Below, one piece after another: positions 1-8,878 of a DNA stretch of 64,000 nt. Source of the stretch: Megasphaera sp. UBA5897. Lineage in GTDB: Bacteria > Bacillota > Negativicutes > Veillonellales > Megasphaeraceae. The notes under the pieces were generated by a model. That model saw nothing but the letters and a program-made list of their open reading frames with translations, did no database searches and was not told the origin of the DNA. The translations under genes were made by a program, and so were the position numbers. The DNA is taken from positions 30,737 to 94,736 of the forward strand of contig DJEN01000050.1 of the NCBI GenBank assembly GCA_002431345.1, read 5' to 3'. Each line of letters begins with the position of its first letter. The first letter of the stretch is position 1.

Positions 1-1
1 A

Positions 2-415
2 CAGGCTCTCCTTTCTGTAGAAAAAGATCGCAAAATTGCTGAAATTACGTTGAAAGTAGACGGCGTCGTTCTCCGTGGCGTAGAAGCCAATGCCGATATG
101 TACGCAGCTATTGATTTAGTCTATGATAAACTGGTTCGCCAGATTCATAAATATAAAACCAAAATTGCCCGCCGCATGAAGGCTGGCGAATTCAATGCTG
201 CATTAGTCGAAGGTCCGGCAGATGCGGAAGAAAAATTCGAAGTAGCGCGCACTAAAAAATTTGCGGCCCGCCCCATGGACGTAGAAGAAGCTATCTTGCA
301 GATGAACCTCGTAGGACATGATTTCTTCGTATTCCTCAACGCAGAAACCGATACGATCAATGTCGTATACAAACGGAAACACGGCAAATATGGTTTGATT
401 GAACCGGAATACTAA
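2..415 (+). CDS. hpf: Ribosome hibernation-promoting factor, long form (5'-truncated)
   Basis: Only the last 137 codons are in the window; the reading frame is open from base 2, so the gene starts upstream. The product binds the 30S subunit and drives 70S dimerisation into inactive 100S ribosomes in stationary phase. The visible part holds the end of the RaiA-like N-terminal domain (EITLKVDGVVLRG, then a helix with AAIDLVYDKLVRQIHKYK), a variable linker, and the conserved C-terminal dimerisation domain (RPMDVEEAILQMNLVGHDFF, then NVVYKRKHGKYGLIEPEY at the very end). This two-domain build is the long HPF found in most bacteria outside the gamma-proteobacteria. A terminator follows the stop codon. 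Confidence 0.93.
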   Translation, partial: QALLSVEKDRKIAEITLKVDGVVLRGVEANADMYAAIDLVYDKLVRQIHKYKTKIARRMKAGEFNAALVEGPADAEEKFEVARTKKFAARPMDVEEAILQMNLVGHDFFVFLNAETDTINVVYKRKHGKYGLIEPEY

Positions 416-454
416 GTACCTGCAAAATGACAACTGAATAGAATGCAACATACG

Positions 455-493
455 AAAAGGACGATGCAGGCAACGTTTGCATCGTCCTTTTTG
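455..493. terminator. Bidirectional rho-independent terminator
   Basis: An inverted repeat with arms aaaggacgatgca and tgcatcgtccttt surrounds a short loop and is flanked by A-run and T-run. It lies between the converging hpf and exoA genes and can serve both. Confidence 0.85.
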
Positions 494-508
494 ATGAGCA
501 TCAAGTCG

Positions 509-1261
509 TTATTTCAATACCAGGCCAACCGGGCAATGGTCGCTGCCTGTAATATCTGTATAGATGTGGGCTTCGGCGAGTTTGTCGTCGAGGGAGGCTG
601 ACGTAATGAAATAGTCAATGCGCCATCCGGCGTTGTTTTGACGGGCTTTGAAACGGTAGCTCCACCAGGAATATACGCCTGTTGTATCCGGGTAGAAATA
701 CCGCCACGTATCGGTAAAGCCTGCCTGCAGGAGCTGTGTCATTTTTTGGCGTTCTTCGTCGGAAAAACCGGCGTTTTTGCGGTTGGTTTTCGGATTTTTC
801 AAGTCGATTTCTTCATGGGCTACGTTGAGGTCGCCGCAGAGGATGACTGGCTTTTTGGTGTTGAGAGCCTGCAGGTAGGCACGGAAATCGTCTTCCCACT
901 GCATGCGGTAGGGGAGACGGGCCAGTTCGTTTTGGCTGTTGGGCGTATAGCAGGTAATGAAATAAAAATCAGCAAATTCCAAGGTGATGAGCCGCCCTTC
1001 ATGGTCGTGGGCGTCAATGCCCATGCCGTAGGATACGGCAAGCGGATGCTGCCGTGTAAATATGGCTGTGCCGCTGTACCCTTTTTTATCGGCGTAATTC
1101 CAATATTGTTCATAGCCGGGAAGTTCCAATTCGATTTGTCCTTTTTGCAGTTTGGTTTCCTGCAGGCAGAAAATATCGGCGTCCAACGCACGGAAGGTAT
1201 CCATAAATCCTTTTTTCATAGCGGCGCGGAGACCGTTGACGTTCCAAGAAATACATTTCAT
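509..1261 (-). CDS. exoA: Exodeoxyribonuclease III (AP endonuclease)
   Basis: A 250-residue member of the ExoIII/AP endonuclease family, which cuts DNA 5' to abasic sites and degrades 3' ends during base-excision repair. All family motifs are present in order: MKCISWNVNGLRA at the N-terminus, the metal-binding LQETKLQ, YSGTAIFTR, CGDLNVAH, NAGFSDEER, and the C-terminal catalytic TGSDHCPVGL. The length is that of the Firmicute ExoA family. It is transcribed away from pgm, from which it is separated by about 170 AT-rich bases. Confidence 0.95.
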   Translation of the reverse strand: MKCISWNVNGLRAAMKKGFMDTFRALDADIFCLQETKLQKGQIELELPGYEQYWNYADKKGYSGTAIFTRQHPLAVSYGMGIDAHDHEGRLITLEFADFYFITCYTPNSQNELARLPYRMQWEDDFRAYLQALNTKKPVILCGDLNVAHEEIDLKNPKTNRKNAGFSDEERQKMTQLLQAGFTDTWRYFYPDTTGVYSWWSYRFKARQNNAGWRIDYFITSASLDDKLAEAHIYTDITGSDHCPVGLVLK

Positions 1262-1428
1262 ACGAATCAGCTTCTTTCTTTTTTTGATTTACTGTTATAA
1301 TGCTAAATTTTTTGTTATAATAAAAGCAAAATATTATTTTGATATAGTATAGCATAATTTCTACGCATACGTGTATGTTATTGTATAGAAAAGAACCATA
1401 CTTGTCAAAACAGGAACAGGTGATACGA

Positions 1429-3066
1429 ATGGCAGTACATGAACTTGCAGGAACAAAAGTGCGAAAGGAAGATTATATTGATTTACAGGCTATAGCCAAG
1501 CAGTATGCAAATACGCATCCTGATGTCAGCAAGCCGCAGCAGCAAGTACGGTTTGGCACGTCGGGCCATCGCGGCCAGGCAGGAAACGGCAGTTTTACGG
1601 CAGACCATGTCGCAGCCATTGCCCAGGCTGTCTGCAATTTCCGCAAACAGTTTGGCGCAGAAGGCCCGCTGTTTGTCGGCGAAGATACGCATTATTTATC
1701 TAAGCTGGCCTATGAAACTGTATTAGGTGTTTTGGCTGCCAATGGTGTTACTGCCTATGTAGACAGCGAAGGCGATTTTGTCCCGACACCGTCTGTATCG
1801 CGGGCTATTTTGCGGTATAACGAAGGACGTACGGAAAAACTGGCTGACGGTTTGATTATTACACCGTCCCACAATCCGCCTGAACACGGCGGCATCAAAT
1901 ACAATCCGATTACAGGCGGCCCAGCTGAATCAGATATTACGAAAGCCATTGAAACGGAAGCCAATCGACTGCTGGCTGCAGGGAATACAGAGGTAAAACA
2001 AATTGCCTATGCAGATGCCAAAGCAGGAACATTTGTCGTGCCGTATGATTATAAAGGCATGTATGTAGCAGAACTGGATTCGATTATTGATATGGATGTG
2101 ATTCGCGACGCACATTTGCGTATTTTGGTGAATGCGTTGGGTGGCTCCGGCATGAATTACTGGCACCGCATTGCGGAAGTATATCACATTGATATTGATT
2201 TTGTAAATGATACATACGACCCGCAGTTTACGTTCATGAATTATGACCATGACGGCAAGGTGCGGATGGACTGCTCGTCGGCGTATGTCATGTCAGCAGT
2301 GACAAACAGCAAGGAACGGTATGATTTAATTCTGGCCAACGACCCGGACTATGACCGGTTTGGCATTGTATCAGGCGCACAAGGCATGATTTCTGCCAAT
2401 GCCTATTTGACGGTAGCGGCCCATTATTTAATGACGCACCGTAATTTTAAAGGCCGCGGCATTGCCAAGACCGTTGTCACGACGGATATGCTGGCCCGCG
2501 CAGCAAAAAAACTGGGGATTCCCTGCTATGAAGTACCTGTAGGATTTAAGTATTTTGGCTCCTTGTATACGGAAGGGAAAATTGCCTTTTCTGGAGAAGA
2601 AAGTGCTGGCGGTTCTTTTGTTGCCAAAGACGGCAGTGTGTGGACGACGGATAAAGACGGTATGATTATGTGCTTGCTGGCAGCAGAAATCAAAGCTGTA
2701 ACCGGCAAATCACCGATTGACTATTATAATGATTTATGCGAAACCTTAGGACGGCCGTATACGATGCGCAGCGATGCACCGGCTACGTTGGAAGAAAAGG
2801 CGAAGATAAGCGCGCTGACTGCAGCCGATGTGACAGAAAAAAGTTTGTGCGGCAGTCCGATTACGGCTGTCTTGTCACAGTCTCCGTACGGTTCGTTTGC
2901 CATTGGCGGCGTCAAAATCGCGACTGAAAACGGCTGGGTAGCAGCCAGACCGTCCGGTACAGAAGATTTATACAAGCTGTATGCAGAAAGCTTTGTATCT
3001 GCCGATCAGGCCGACATGCTGCTGGAAGAAGGCAAAGCATTGATTTCTAAAGCACTGGCAAAATAA
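1429..3066 (+). CDS. pgm: Phosphoglucomutase (alpha-D-glucose specific)
   Basis: This enzyme interconverts glucose-1-phosphate and glucose-6-phosphate, feeding ADP-glucose and UDP-glucose synthesis and recovering glucose-1-P released by glycogen phosphorylase (encoded at 50.5 kb). It contains VRFGTSGHRG, the phosphoserine loop ITPSHNPPEHGGIKYNP, the metal-binding NDPDYDRFG, the sugar-binding GEESAGGSF and the phosphate-binding ARPSGTEDLYK. It is a 545-residue protein of the enterobacterial Pgm type. The frame stays open upstream to 1375, but the ATG at 1429 gives the family's usual N-terminus (MAVHELAGT) and length, so I prefer it; the ribosome site (aggaacagg) is weak. Confidence 0.95.
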   Translation: MAVHELAGTKVRKEDYIDLQAIAKQYANTHPDVSKPQQQVRFGTSGHRGQAGNGSFTADHVAAIAQAVCNFRKQFGAEGPLFVGEDTHYLSKLAYETVLGVLAANGVTAYVDSEGDFVPTPSVSRAILRYNEGRTEKLADGLIITPSHNPPEHGGIKYNPITGGPAESDITKAIETEANRLLAAGNTEVKQIAYADAKAGTFVVPYDYKGMYVAELDSIIDMDVIRDAHLRILVNALGGSGMNYWHRIAEVYHIDIDFVNDTYDPQFTFMNYDHDGKVRMDCSSAYVMSAVTNSKERYDLILANDPDYDRFGIVSGAQGMISANAYLTVAAHYLMTHRNFKGRGIAKTVVTTDMLARAAKKLGIPCYEVPVGFKYFGSLYTEGKIAFSGEESAGGSFVAKDGSVWTTDKDGMIMCLLAAEIKAVTGKSPIDYYNDLCETLGRPYTMRSDAPATLEEKAKISALTAADVTEKSLCGSPITAVLSQSPYGSFAIGGVKIATENGWVAARPSGTEDLYKLYAESFVSADQADMLLEEGKALISKALAK

Positions 3067-3157
3067 AGAAGACGCGAAACGGCAGATTTTTGTGTTTCTC
3101 GCAGGCTTTCCCGTAGAATTTATATACAAGCAGTGGAATTTTTTGTATTACCTATGG

Positions 3158-3163
3158 TATAAT
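3158..3163 (+). promoter_or_regulatory. Extended -10 promoter of the ACT/DUF711 pair
   Basis: The sequence tgGTATAAT gives a perfect TATAAT preceded by the TGN extension; the -35 region is poor. It lies 40 bases before the ACT gene and about 90 bases after pgm, which has no clear terminator. Confidence 0.55.
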
Positions 3164-3203
3164 AAACAGGCATGGAATTTGAATATAAAGGGGTGTATTA
3201 TCC

Positions 3204-3476
3204 ATGAAAGTTGTTATTACGGTAGTCGGTGTGGACCGGACAGGTATCATTGCGGCTGTCAGCCAGATTATGGCTGAAAACAAGGTGAACATTTTGACAA
3301 TCAACCAGGTCATTTTAGATGGGATTTTTAACATGGCCATGATTGTAGATTTGGACGAAGCATCCATTAGCTTGGATACATTGCAGGAATTGCTGAAAGC
3401 CAAAGGCGATGCACTCGGCGTTGAAATCAGAGCGCAAAACCGCAAAATCTTTGATGCCATGCATCGTGTAGGGTAA
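3204..3476 (+). CDS. ACT domain protein, UPF0237 family
   Basis: A 90-residue protein that is a single ACT domain ([22 protein letters not shown] at the start). ACT domains usually bind amino acids and regulate partner enzymes. This family is found next to the DUF711/UPF0210 protein, as here, where only 11 bases separate the two genes. A ribosome site (aaaggggtg) precedes the ATG. The ligand and function are unknown; a regulatory or sensing role for the neighbour is inferred from linkage. Confidence 0.85.
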   Translation: MKVVITVVGVDRTGIIAAVSQIMAENKVNILTINQVILDGIFNMAMIVDLDEASISLDTLQELLKAKGDALGVEIRAQNRKIFDAMHRVG

Positions 3477-3487
3477 GGAGACGTATC

Positions 3488-4846
3488 ATGCTGACAATCC
3501 AAGATGTACTTGAAACGAATCAAATGATTCAAAAAAATAATCTGGACGTCCGCACCATTACGATGGGGATTAGTCTTCTTGACTGCTGTTCCAGTGACGG
3601 CAAAACATTGTGCCGTAATATTTATGATAAAATCACATCTTATGGGGAACATCTCGTAGATACAGGCAATGCGATTGGGGCAGAATTTGGCGTGCCGATT
3701 ATCAACAAACGCGTATCGGTTACGCCTATCAGCCTGGTTGCAGGAGCCAGTGATTTGAAAAATTATGTAGAAGTCGCTAAAACGCTTGACAAAGCGGCGA
3801 AAGAAATCGGTATTGATTTTATTGGCGGATTTTCTGCGCTGGTTGAACGGGGATTTACAGACGGTGACCGCCGTTTGATTGATTCCATTGCAGAAAGTCT
3901 GGCCTGCACGGATTTGGTATGCAGTTCTGTTGCTGTCGGCTCGACTAAAGCCGGCATCAATATGGATGCCGTAGCAGAAATGGGCCGTGTCTGCAAAGAC
4001 TTGGCAGATCTTACAAAAGAACAGGATGCCTTGGGCTGTGCAAAATTAGTTGTCTTTTCGAATGCTGTCGAAGACAATCCGTTTATGGCCGGCGCATTTC
4101 ATGGCGTGACAAACGGAGATTCCTGCGTCAGCGTTGGCGTCAGCGGCCCTGGCGTCGTCAAAAAAGCCTTGGAAAACGTGAAAGGGCAGCCTTTTGACGT
4201 AGTTGCAGAAACGATTAAAAAGACGGCATTCAAAATTACCCGTGTCGGCCAGCTGGTTGCGATGGAAGCTTCCAAACGCCTGCATGTGCCTTTTGGTATT
4301 ATCGATTTGTCGCTGGCGCCGACGCCGGCAGTCGGTGACAGTGTAGCAGCGATTTTGGAAGAAATGGGCTTGGAAAGCTGCGGAGCCCATGGCACGACAG
4401 CTGCTTTGGCATTGTTAAACGATGCTGTTAAAAAAGGCGGTCTGATGGCGTCTTCTCGTGTCGGTGGCTTGTCCGGTGCTTTCATTCCTGTTAGTGAAGA
4501 CAAGGGCATGCTGGAAGCAGTAGGCCGCGGCAGCCTCAGTTTGGAAAAACTGGAAGCCATGACGTGTGTCTGCTCTGTCGGCCTGGATATGATTGCGATT
4601 CCGGGCAATACATCCGCTGCGACTATTTCGGCTATTATTGCAGATGAAGCAGCGATTGGAATGATTAATAACAAAACCACAGCCGTCCGCGTCATTCCGG
4701 TTCCGGGAAAAGACGTAGGCGATACGGTTGAATTTGGCGGCTTGTTGGGCTATTGCCCGATTATCAACGTCAATACATATAAATCAGATGCCTTTATTGC
4801 GCGCGGCGGCCGGATTCCGGCACCGATGCGCAGCTTGACCAACTAA
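3488..4846 (+). CDS. PFL family protein (DUF711/UPF0210)
   Basis: A 452-residue member of the UPF0210 family, whose fold resembles pyruvate formate-lyase/ribonucleotide-reductase barrels. Recognisable stretches include [14 protein letters not shown] near the N-terminus, [15 protein letters not shown], and [20 protein letters not shown] with [18 protein letters not shown] near the C-terminus. It forms an apparent two-gene operon with the ACT protein immediately upstream. No reaction is assigned to the family to my knowledge. The next gene begins 40 bases downstream and may be co-transcribed. Confidence 0.88.
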   Translation: MLTIQDVLETNQMIQKNNLDVRTITMGISLLDCCSSDGKTLCRNIYDKITSYGEHLVDTGNAIGAEFGVPIINKRVSVTPISLVAGASDLKNYVEVAKTLDKAAKEIGIDFIGGFSALVERGFTDGDRRLIDSIAESLACTDLVCSSVAVGSTKAGINMDAVAEMGRVCKDLADLTKEQDALGCAKLVVFSNAVEDNPFMAGAFHGVTNGDSCVSVGVSGPGVVKKALENVKGQPFDVVAETIKKTAFKITRVGQLVAMEASKRLHVPFGIIDLSLAPTPAVGDSVAAILEEMGLESCGAHGTTAALALLNDAVKKGGLMASSRVGGLSGAFIPVSEDKGMLEAVGRGSLSLEKLEAMTCVCSVGLDMIAIPGNTSAATISAIIADEAAIGMINNKTTAVRVIPVPGKDVGDTVEFGGLLGYCPIINVNTYKSDAFIARGGRIPAPMRSLTN

Positions 4847-4886
4847 TCGGCATTTGGTTACTTTTAATGGAAAGTAGGCGTGTGTT

Positions 4887-5939
4887 GTGCTTGAATATCT
4901 TGTACCGTTTGTGATTGCATTGATCGTCTCCTATGCGTTGACGCCCAGTGTCAAAAAACTGGCCATCAAAGTAGGGGCTATTGACAGACCGAATGCCAGA
5001 AAGGTACATACTCATGTCATTCCGCGGTTAGGCGGGCTGGCTATCTATATTGGGTTTGTTGCGGCTGTAGTGGGAACGGCTATATTCTGCAATGTACCGA
5101 TTCGTCATGATTTGCTTGGATTGCTGCTGGGATGCACGGCAATTGTCGCTTTAGGAATTTGGGATGATATCTGCAATATTCCGGCGAAAGTGAAGCTGGT
5201 AGGGCAGATTATTGCCGCCGCAATTCCCGTTTCTTTTGGCATTCAAATTGAATGGCTGACGAATCCCTTTGGTACGCTTGTCGTCCTGCCGGAAATTATT
5301 GCTGTGCCGCTTACCATTTTCTGGATTATCGGATTTACCAATACCGTAAATCTTATCGACGGGCTGGACGGACTGGCTGCAGGTGTTGCCTTCATTGCGT
5401 CTATTTCCATGTTTTTAATGGCCTATAATATGAATCAGGTATTGCCGGCAATGATTATTGTATCAATGGCCGGTGCTGCCTTGGGATTTTTGCAGTATAA
5501 TTTTAATCCGGCAAAGATTTTTATGGGTGATACAGGCAGTATGCTGTTGGGGTATACGCTGTCTGTGGCAGCTGTGCTGGGATTGGTAAAGACTGCAGCG
5601 ACTGTAGCTCTTGTCGTACCGGTTATCGCATTGGGTCTTCCTATTTTGGATACGTTGTTTGCGATTATTCGTCGTAAGATGAGCGGCGTGCCTATTTTCC
5701 AACCTGATAAAGGCCATTTGCATCATCGCCTGCTGGCGTTGGGAATGACACAGAAGCAAGCTGTACTGGTGATGTACTGCGTCAGTGTGCTGCTGGGCAT
5801 TGTGGCACTTTTTGTAGCTAATGTAGGCTATAAAACGGGGATTGTGACTGTAGTAATCGTGCTGGCTGTCATCATTTATTCAGCGAAGCGTATTGGTATA
5901 TTACGAAAAACAACGACGGATACTACTCACAAGAAATAA
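4887..5939 (+). CDS. Undecaprenyl-phosphate sugar-1-phosphate transferase (WecA/TagO-like)
   Basis: A 350-residue polytopic membrane protein of the MraY/WecA family. It transfers a sugar-1-phosphate, probably GlcNAc-1-P, from UDP-sugar to undecaprenyl phosphate at the inner membrane to begin a surface glycan. Family signatures are present: DRPNARKVHTHVIPRLGG, WDDICNIPAKVK, NLIDGLDGLAAG, FMGDTGSMLLGY and the cytoplasmic PDKGHLHHRLL. Translation starts at GTG 4887. The following gene, UDP-GlcNAc 2-epimerase, makes UDP-ManNAc, which supports a role in lipopolysaccharide or enterobacterial-common-antigen-like glycan synthesis. The exact sugar cannot be read from the sequence. Confidence 0.9.
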   Translation: MLEYLVPFVIALIVSYALTPSVKKLAIKVGAIDRPNARKVHTHVIPRLGGLAIYIGFVAAVVGTAIFCNVPIRHDLLGLLLGCTAIVALGIWDDICNIPAKVKLVGQIIAAAIPVSFGIQIEWLTNPFGTLVVLPEIIAVPLTIFWIIGFTNTVNLIDGLDGLAAGVAFIASISMFLMAYNMNQVLPAMIIVSMAGAALGFLQYNFNPAKIFMGDTGSMLLGYTLSVAAVLGLVKTAATVALVVPVIALGLPILDTLFAIIRRKMSGVPIFQPDKGHLHHRLLALGMTQKQAVLVMYCVSVLLGIVALFVANVGYKTGIVTVVIVLAVIIYSAKRIGILRKTTTDTTHKK

Positions 5940-5961
5940 TGTGGGTAGTACCGTTTTTTTT
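5921..5961 (+). terminator. Hairpin with T-run between the transferase and epimerase genes
   Basis: Arms tactactcac and gtgggtagta (10 bp, one G-U pair) enclose a 10-base loop and are followed by a run of eight T. It overlaps the end of the upstream gene and ends just before the epimerase ribosome site, so it probably reduces rather than abolishes read-through. Confidence 0.6.
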
Positions 5962-5978
5962 CTTAGGAGGAATTAGGT

Positions 5979-7130
5979 ATGATAAAAGTTATGACTGTTT
6001 TTGGGACGCGGCCGGAAGCTATCAAAATGGCGCCTGTTGTATTGGAGCTGAAAAAACACAGCAGCGAAATTCAAACGATTGTCGCCGTTACGGCACAACA
6101 TCGGCAGATGCTCGACCAGGTACTGCAGCTGTTTCACATTCAGCCGGATTATGATTTGGATATTATGTCACAGGGACAGACCCTGTATGATATTACTACG
6201 AAAGCATTGCTGGGCTTGAAAACCGTGCTGGAAACAGAAAAACCTGATTTGGTGCTTGTACATGGGGATACGACGACGACCTTTGCCGGTGCATTGGCAG
6301 CGTATTACCAACAGATTCCTGTCGGCCACGTAGAAGCCGGCTTGCGTACCGGCAATATCTATTCGCCGTTTCCGGAAGAAATGAACCGTAAGCTGACAGG
6401 GGCTATGGCATCCATTCATTTTGCGCCGACGCCGACAGCTAAAAACAATCTGCTGCAGGAACATGTGAACCCGGCAAACATTTATGTAACAGGCAATACG
6501 GTAATTGATGCCCTCATGACGACTGTTGCCGGTGAATACGATTTCGAAGATGATGCGCTGCGCACTGTAGATTTCCAGCATCATCGAATTATTCTACTGA
6601 CTACGCATCGCCGGGAAAATTTGGGAGAACCAATGCGCCATATTTATAAAGCGCTGCGGCGGATTGTAGATGAAATCCCGGATACAGAAATCGTTTTCCC
6701 GGTACATCGTAATCCATTGGTACGTAAAGTAGTCGAAGAAGAATTGGCAGGTGTAGACCGAATTCACTTAATCGATCCCATGGAATATGAACCTTTTGCC
6801 AACTTGATGAGCTTGAGCAGTTTGGTTTTGACAGATTCCGGCGGTATTCAGGAAGAAGCACCGTCACTGGGAAAACCCGTATTGGTGCTGCGGGATACGA
6901 CAGAACGGCCGGAAGCCGTAGCAGCAGGAACAGTACGATTAATTGGGACCGATAAGGATGTTGTATATAAAGAAACGAAACGGCTTCTTACTGACAGTGA
7001 TGCGTATCATGCCATGAGCATGGCTGTGAATCCCTATGGCGACGGCAAGGCTTCTAAGCGTATTGTACAGGCTATTCTTCATGCCTTTGGTGGCAAAAAA
7101 GAGGTTCCTGAAGAATTTTGCTTAGACTAA
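5979..7130 (+). CDS. wecB: UDP-N-acetylglucosamine 2-epimerase (non-hydrolysing)
   Basis: A 383-residue enzyme that interconverts UDP-GlcNAc and UDP-ManNAc. It matches the WecB/MnaA family end to end: VFGTRPEAIKMAPV, TAQHRQMLDQVL, VHGDTTTTFAGALAAYY, HVEAGLRTGN, FPEEMNRK, TGNTVIDAL, THRRENLG, FPVHRNP, LTDSGGIQEEAPSLGKPVLV and RDTTERPEAV. A strong ribosome site (ggagg) precedes the ATG. It follows the WecA/TagO-like transferase, consistent with ManNAc-containing surface glycan or linkage-unit synthesis. Confidence 0.96.
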   Translation: MIKVMTVFGTRPEAIKMAPVVLELKKHSSEIQTIVAVTAQHRQMLDQVLQLFHIQPDYDLDIMSQGQTLYDITTKALLGLKTVLETEKPDLVLVHGDTTTTFAGALAAYYQQIPVGHVEAGLRTGNIYSPFPEEMNRKLTGAMASIHFAPTPTAKNNLLQEHVNPANIYVTGNTVIDALMTTVAGEYDFEDDALRTVDFQHHRIILLTTHRRENLGEPMRHIYKALRRIVDEIPDTEIVFPVHRNPLVRKVVEEELAGVDRIHLIDPMEYEPFANLMSLSSLVLTDSGGIQEEAPSLGKPVLVLRDTTERPEAVAAGTVRLIGTDKDVVYKETKRLLTDSDAYHAMSMAVNPYGDGKASKRIVQAILHAFGGKKEVPEEFCLD

Positions 7131-7180
7131 TTATACAGATAGGCATATATAGAATATGCTATAACTAAATATAGAGTGTA

Positions 7181-7221
7181 AAATACAATCCATGTCGTTT
7201 TTGCATGGATTGTATTTTTTT
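7181..7221 (+). terminator. Rho-independent terminator after wecB
   Basis: A 14-bp perfect stem (aaatacaatccatg / catggattgtattt) with a 9-base loop is followed by a T-run. The rest of the 7131-7483 gap holds only AT-rich DNA and the ATP operon promoter; no gene is supported there. Confidence 0.88.
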
Positions 7222-7368
7222 ATGTGCAGCCTATTGCGCATCATACATAAGAAGGATAAAATAAAAGTAAACTTTGAGATAATTTTCACAGAAAATCATA
7301 GGAATTATTGTGAAAAAATACACCTGAAAAATAGATATTTCAACACAAATATTCGTAAAAGTCAAGCA

Positions 7369-7397
7369 TTGATTTTGCCATTTTAGTGTGCTAAGAT
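7369..7397 (+). promoter_or_regulatory. Candidate promoter of the ATP synthase operon
   Basis: TTGATT at 7369 and TAAGAT at 7392 are separated by 17 bases, a good sigma-70-type fit, about 85 bases upstream of the first gene of the operon. Confidence 0.55.
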
Positions 7398-7483
7398 AGC
7401 ACTATCAAAGATGAATGTTATGTATAGGTACTATTCGTCTTTGGTAATAAAAAGACTATCAGAAGAAGGCGGGAGGTGTCTTT

Positions 7484-7774
7484 ATGAAGGAGAAAAGACA
7501 GCGCATTCATTCGTCTGGTAGTTCGTTAAACCGCATGGAGCTTATGAATCTGGTTGTCACTGCAGGCTCACTGGGTCTGACATTGTTTGTTTGTATTTTT
7601 GTCGGCGTTTTGATAGGACGTGTGATGGATGAGTTTTTGGCAACGTCTCCGTGGGGAATTATTCTGTTTTCTCTGCTGGGTACAGTCAGCGGCTTTTGGT
7701 CTTTGTATAAAAGAACAATAGCGTACATGAATCGTCAGCTGTCTGTGCAGAAGAAAGACGCTGGAGACAAATAA
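7484..7774 (+). CDS. atpZ: AtpZ/AtpI family protein
   Basis: A 96-residue protein with two predicted membrane helices (around residues 24-45 and 56-75) in the position where many Firmicutes carry a small AtpZ-like gene ahead of atpI. The second helix begins at TSPWGIILFSLLG and ends at SGFWSLYKRT, typical of the family. AtpZ-type proteins have been linked to Mg2+/Ca2+ uptake or ATP synthase assembly. A strong ribosome site (gggaggtg) precedes the ATG, and its stop codon overlaps the start of the next gene. Confidence 0.75.
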   Translation: MKEKRQRIHSSGSSLNRMELMNLVVTAGSLGLTLFVCIFVGVLIGRVMDEFLATSPWGIILFSLLGTVSGFWSLYKRTIAYMNRQLSVQKKDAGDK

Positions 7775-8145
7775 TGGAAGAACTAGTGAAATATGTAAAG
7801 GCAACGGTAATCAAGCTAATTGGGTTGACCTGTATTGTGGCGGCTGTGTTAGGCGCCGTAGGCTGTCAGCAGTACATTTTTGGCTGGTGTATCGGCAGCG
7901 GCTTAAACATCGTGTATTTTTTGATGCTGAGCAGCCGATCTGCACGGGCTATACATTTACCCCCTGAACAGGCCGCTTCTTTTATCCGCGGCGGAGCGAT
8001 TTTTCGCTTACTTATGATTTGTTTGGTGTGCATCGTTATTCTGCAGTTTCCCAGTATTCATTTTGGGGCTGCAGTGGCAGGGATCTTTTCATATCGTGTG
8101 ATTATCTTTGCAGATGCCGTAGAAAAGCACGTTCGGGGCCGGTAG
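7774..8145 (+). CDS. atpI: ATP synthase subunit I (AtpI-like assembly factor)
   Basis: A 123-residue protein with four hydrophobic segments in the AtpI arrangement, located immediately before atpB. AtpI acts as a chaperone for c-ring assembly in several bacteria. Its sequence is poorly conserved, so the call rests mainly on position, size and topology. It overlaps the preceding gene and is followed after 17 bases by atpB. Confidence 0.75.
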   Translation: MEELVKYVKATVIKLIGLTCIVAAVLGAVGCQQYIFGWCIGSGLNIVYFLMLSSRSARAIHLPPEQAASFIRGGAIFRLLMICLVCIVILQFPSIHFGAAVAGIFSYRVIIFADAVEKHVRGR

Positions 8146-8162
8146 GAAAGGAGGTATCGCGT

Positions 8163-8834
8163 ATGGAGTTACATGCAGGGCATCATCTGGTCGTTCAAAT
8201 CCTGGGAATGAATGTAAACTGGGATACGCTGATGATGACATGGCTCGTAGCCGCACTGGTTATTATCGTTACAGTGGCAGCTACGCGGGGACGCTCATTG
8301 GTGCCATCCGGACTGCAGAATGCCATGGAAATTATTATTGAATCCCTGCTGGATCAGTTTAAGGAAACGCTGGGACCTAAATACGGTCAAGTCGTATCGG
8401 TACTTTTGACCATGTTCTTGTTCATTTTATTTGCCAATGAATTGGGCTTGCTGCCAAATCCGCACGTATTGGCTTCGCCGACAAATGATTTGAATACGAC
8501 CGTAGCCCTGGCCTTGGTTTCTTCTTTTATGGTCCACTTTATGGCTCTAAAGAACCAAGGATTCAAAAAGCACTTTAAACACTTTTTTAAACCGTTCGCG
8601 CCGTTTGTCATTATTAATTTGATGGAAGAAATTACAAAACCGCTGACGCTGGCTTTCCGTCTTTTTGGCAATATTCTGGCCGGAGAAATTCTCTTGGAAG
8701 TTTTATATTTCCTTGTACCTGCAGGCATTCCGATTATCTGGCTTATTTTTAGTTTGGTTATCGGTTTGATTCAGGCGTTTATTTTCACCATTTTGACAAC
8801 ATCGTACTTGGCACCGTCTTTTGCTGAAGACTAG
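8163..8834 (+). CDS. atpB: F-type ATP synthase subunit a
   Basis: A 223-residue membrane subunit that forms the ion half-channels against the c ring. The essential arginine lies in PLTLAFRLFGNILAG, followed by the conserved C-terminal segment LIQAFIFTILTTSYLAPS. The frame is open upstream to 8019, but ATG 8163 is preceded by aaaggaggt and gives the usual N-terminus, so it is the likely start. It is part of the atpB-E-F-H-A-G-D-C operon. Confidence 0.96.
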   Translation: MELHAGHHLVVQILGMNVNWDTLMMTWLVAALVIIVTVAATRGRSLVPSGLQNAMEIIIESLLDQFKETLGPKYGQVVSVLLTMFLFILFANELGLLPNPHVLASPTNDLNTTVALALVSSFMVHFMALKNQGFKKHFKHFFKPFAPFVIINLMEEITKPLTLAFRLFGNILAGEILLEVLYFLVPAGIPIIWLIFSLVIGLIQAFIFTILTTSYLAPSFAED

Positions 8835-8878
8835 AGAGATGGATGTACTATTTACGCAAACTTAGGAGGTCATTTATT

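Noticed and set aside
638..1300. 220-codon plus-strand ORF opposite exoA
   Set aside because: Exact antisense shadow of a complete, well-conserved ExoIII gene; no family match or supporting ribosome site.
3067..3203. Possible terminator after pgm
   Set aside because: No convincing stem with a T-run was found; transcription may read into the ACT/DUF711 pair.
7192..7386. 64-codon ORF upstream of the ATP synthase operon
   Set aside because: Starts inside the wecB terminator and has no ribosome site; AT-rich noncoding DNA.
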